From contig JACEEZ010012734.1 of the NCBI GenBank assembly GCA_016584305.1, positions 278,501 to 342,500 on the forward strand: a DNA stretch of 64,000 bases. The letters run 5' to 3'. Every line of letters starts with the position of its first letter. Within the stretch, counting starts at the first letter, position 1. The DNA comes from Chionoecetes opilio. Lineage: Eukaryota > Arthropoda > Malacostraca > Decapoda > Majidae. Both the position numbers and the translations under genes were made by a program. The notes under the pieces are model-generated. The model was given only the letters and a program-made list of their open reading frames with translations, was not told where the DNA came from and made no database searches. Of the stretch, positions 62,090-64,000 are shown in pieces.

Positions 62090-62611
62090 CGGTATAGATG
62101 AATACACGATGATTGGTTGGGGTTAGTGAGCGATACTGGGTAAACATAAGAACATAAGGAAGCTACAAGAGGCCGATAGCGATAGAGTGAATTTGTTTTG
62201 TGCGTGAGATACAATAATGACGTGGATGGAATTAATGGCTGTACATGATTTTGAGACATGAGGTGGACAAAGTTTTGGTTCATTAATTGTAGTCTAATGT
62301 ATATATTATATTTGCTTTGCTTTAGTACTTAAGTTCATTCCCTCACGTTTGTATATTAAGTTGTTTTTTCTGTATGCCTTCGAGTAAAAATGAAATTACT
62401 ATTACTATTATTATTAAAGGATTCTTTCATCGACTTAAGGACAAGGTATAGGTAGGGTAAGGTGCGTGTTCGCGTCTATAGGAGGAGGTCTAGAGTGTGT
62501 TGAGTGTGTACGGAGGAGGGGCGGTGCGTGTGCTAACAATGGGGAACACAGACTATAGCCACCACACCTAAAAAAGGATTAAACAGGGGAAAAAATAAAG
62601 AATAAAGAAAG
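62090..62611. other. Upstream of SPR, no gene recognised
   Basis: A LINE-tail fragment (62145-62180) and a short (ATT)n run (62398-62415). No other feature. Confidence 0.6.
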
Positions 62612-64000
62612 AGAGGGGGAGGAGGGAAGAAAGGGGGGACTGTGCCATCATGAGGGGAGGGGGAGGAGGGAAGAAAGGGGGGACTGTGCCATCATGAGGG
62701 GAGGGGGAGGAGGAAGAAAGGGGGGACTGTGCCATCATGAGGGGAGGGGGAGGGAAGAAAGGGGGGACTGTGCCATCATGAGGGAGGGGGAGGAGGGAAG
62801 AAAGGGGGGACTGTGCCATCATGAGGGGAGGGGGAGGAGGGAAGAAAGGGGGGACTGTGCCATCATGAGGGGAGGGGGAGGAGGGAAGAAAGGGGGGACT
62901 GTGCCATCATGAGGGGAGGGAGGAGGGAAGAAAGGGGGGACTGTGCCATCATGAGGGGAGGGGGAGGAGGGAAGAAAGGGGGGACTGTGCCATCATGAGG
63001 GGAGGGGGAGGAGGGAAGAAAGGGGGGACTGTGCCATCATGAGGGGAGGGGGAGGAGGGAAGAAAGGGGGGACTGTGCCATCATGAGGGGAGGGGGAGGG
63101 AAGAAAGGGGGGACTGTGCCATCATGAGGGAAGGGGGAGGAGGGAAGAAAGGGGGGACTGTGCCATCATGAGGGAAGGGGGAGGAGGGAAGAAAGGGGGG
63201 ACTGTGCCATCATGAGGGGAGGGGAGGGAAGAAAGGGGGGACTGTGCCATCATGAGGGAAGGGGGAGGAGGGAAGAAAGGGGGGACTGTGCCATCATGAG
63301 GGAGGGGGAGGAGGGAAGAAAGGGGGGACTGTGCCATCATGAGGGAAGGGGGAGGAGGGAAGAAAGGGGGGACTGTGCCATCATGAGGGGGGGGGAGGGA
63401 AGAAAGGGGGGACTGTGCCATCATGAGGGAAGGGGGAGGAGGGAAGAAAGGGGGGACTGTGCCATCATGAGGGGAGGGGGAGGAGGAAGAAAGGGGGGAC
63501 TGTGCCATCATGAGGGGAGGGGGAGGAGGGAAGAAAGGGGGGACTGTGCCATCATGAGGGAAGGGGGAGGAGGGAAGAAAGGGGGGACTGTGCCATCATG
63601 AGGGAAGGGGGAGGAGGGAAGAAAGGGGGGACTGTGCCATCATGAGGGGAGGGGAAGGAGGGAAGAAAGGGGGGACTGTGCCATCATGAGGGGAGGGGGA
63701 GGGAAGAAAGGGGGGACTGTGCCATCATGAGGGGAGGGGGAGGGAAGAAAGGGGGGACTGTGCCATCATGAGGGAAGGGGGAGGAGGGAAGAAAGGGGGG
63801 ACTGTGCCATCATGAGGGGAGGGGGAGGAGGGAAGAAAGGGGGGTCTGTGCCATCATGAGGGGAGGGGGAGGAGGGAAGAAAGGGGGGACTGTGCCATCA
63901 TGAGGGAGGGGAGGAGGGAAGAAAGGGGGGACTGTGCCATCATGAGGGGAGGGGGAGGAGGGAAGAAGGGGGGTCTGTGCCATCATGAGGGAGGGGGAGG
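62612..64000. repeat. 44-bp G-rich minisatellite, over 31 copies, runs off the right edge
   Basis: Unit GAGGGGAGGGGGAGGAGGGA then AGAAAGGGGGGACTGTGCCA and TCAT. Several G-runs per unit on one strand make it prone to G-quadruplexes. Open frames on both strands are by-products. Confidence 0.97.

Overview
The window is nuclear DNA of an intron-rich animal, most likely an arthropod and probably a decapod crustacean. The grounds are short coding exons with GT-AG introns, three orthologues of conserved animal genes, several tRNA-derived SINE families, many MITEs, and an extreme load of microsatellites and minisatellites (by eye roughly 30 % of the bases). The species assignment is inference. Nothing prokaryotic is present.

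Three genes can be rebuilt exon by exon, with every reading frame joining cleanly at the splice sites. (1) TAF4, a TFIID subunit, lies on the minus strand. Its start codon is at 23547 and seven exons run leftward to 340; the C-terminal histone-fold part lies beyond the left edge. (2) CC2D1/lethal giant discs (Lgd), an ESCRT-III regulator, lies on the plus strand. It is complete: 16 exons from 26025 to 49039, predicted 881 residues, with four DM14 repeats and a C-terminal C2 domain. (3) Sepiapterin reductase (SPR) lies on the minus strand. It is complete: four exons from 61749 to 54351, predicted 266 residues, with the catalytic Ser/Tyr/Lys/Asp conserved. TAF4 and CC2D1 are divergent, with 2.5 kb between start codons; CC2D1 and SPR are convergent, with 5.3 kb between stop codons. 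The three have unrelated jobs (transcription initiation, endosomal sorting, tetrahydrobiopterin synthesis) and there is no sign of a functional cluster.

Layout: 1-23.5 kb is TAF4, mostly intron with six large tandem arrays and many MITEs; 23.5-26 kb is the divergent intergenic region, holding a 1.6-kb inverted-repeat element; 26-49 kb is CC2D1, whose introns 4, 7, 9, 14 and 15 are swollen by minisatellites; 49-54.3 kb is intergenic MITEs and SINEs; 54.3-61.7 kb is SPR with a 3.1-kb array in intron 3; 61.8-64 kb is a MITE and a G-rich 44-bp array that runs off the right edge.

The most unusual pattern is that many intronic arrays and duplications are copies of the neighbouring exon-intron junction. 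The CC2D1 exon 10 acceptor is the likely source of a 68-bp, about 27-copy array. The SPR exon 3 donor runs directly into a 37-bp, roughly 80-copy array of donor-like sites. The CC2D1 exon 16 acceptor ends a 35-bp, roughly 110-copy array. The junctions of CC2D1 exons 5, 11, 14 and 15 and of TAF4 exon 2 also have extra nearby copies inside introns. A second notable set is mobile elements with readable target duplications: a TTAA-flanked MITE family (nine copies) with a matching empty site in the same window, and two CAG...CTG elements inserted at TA inside tandem repeats.
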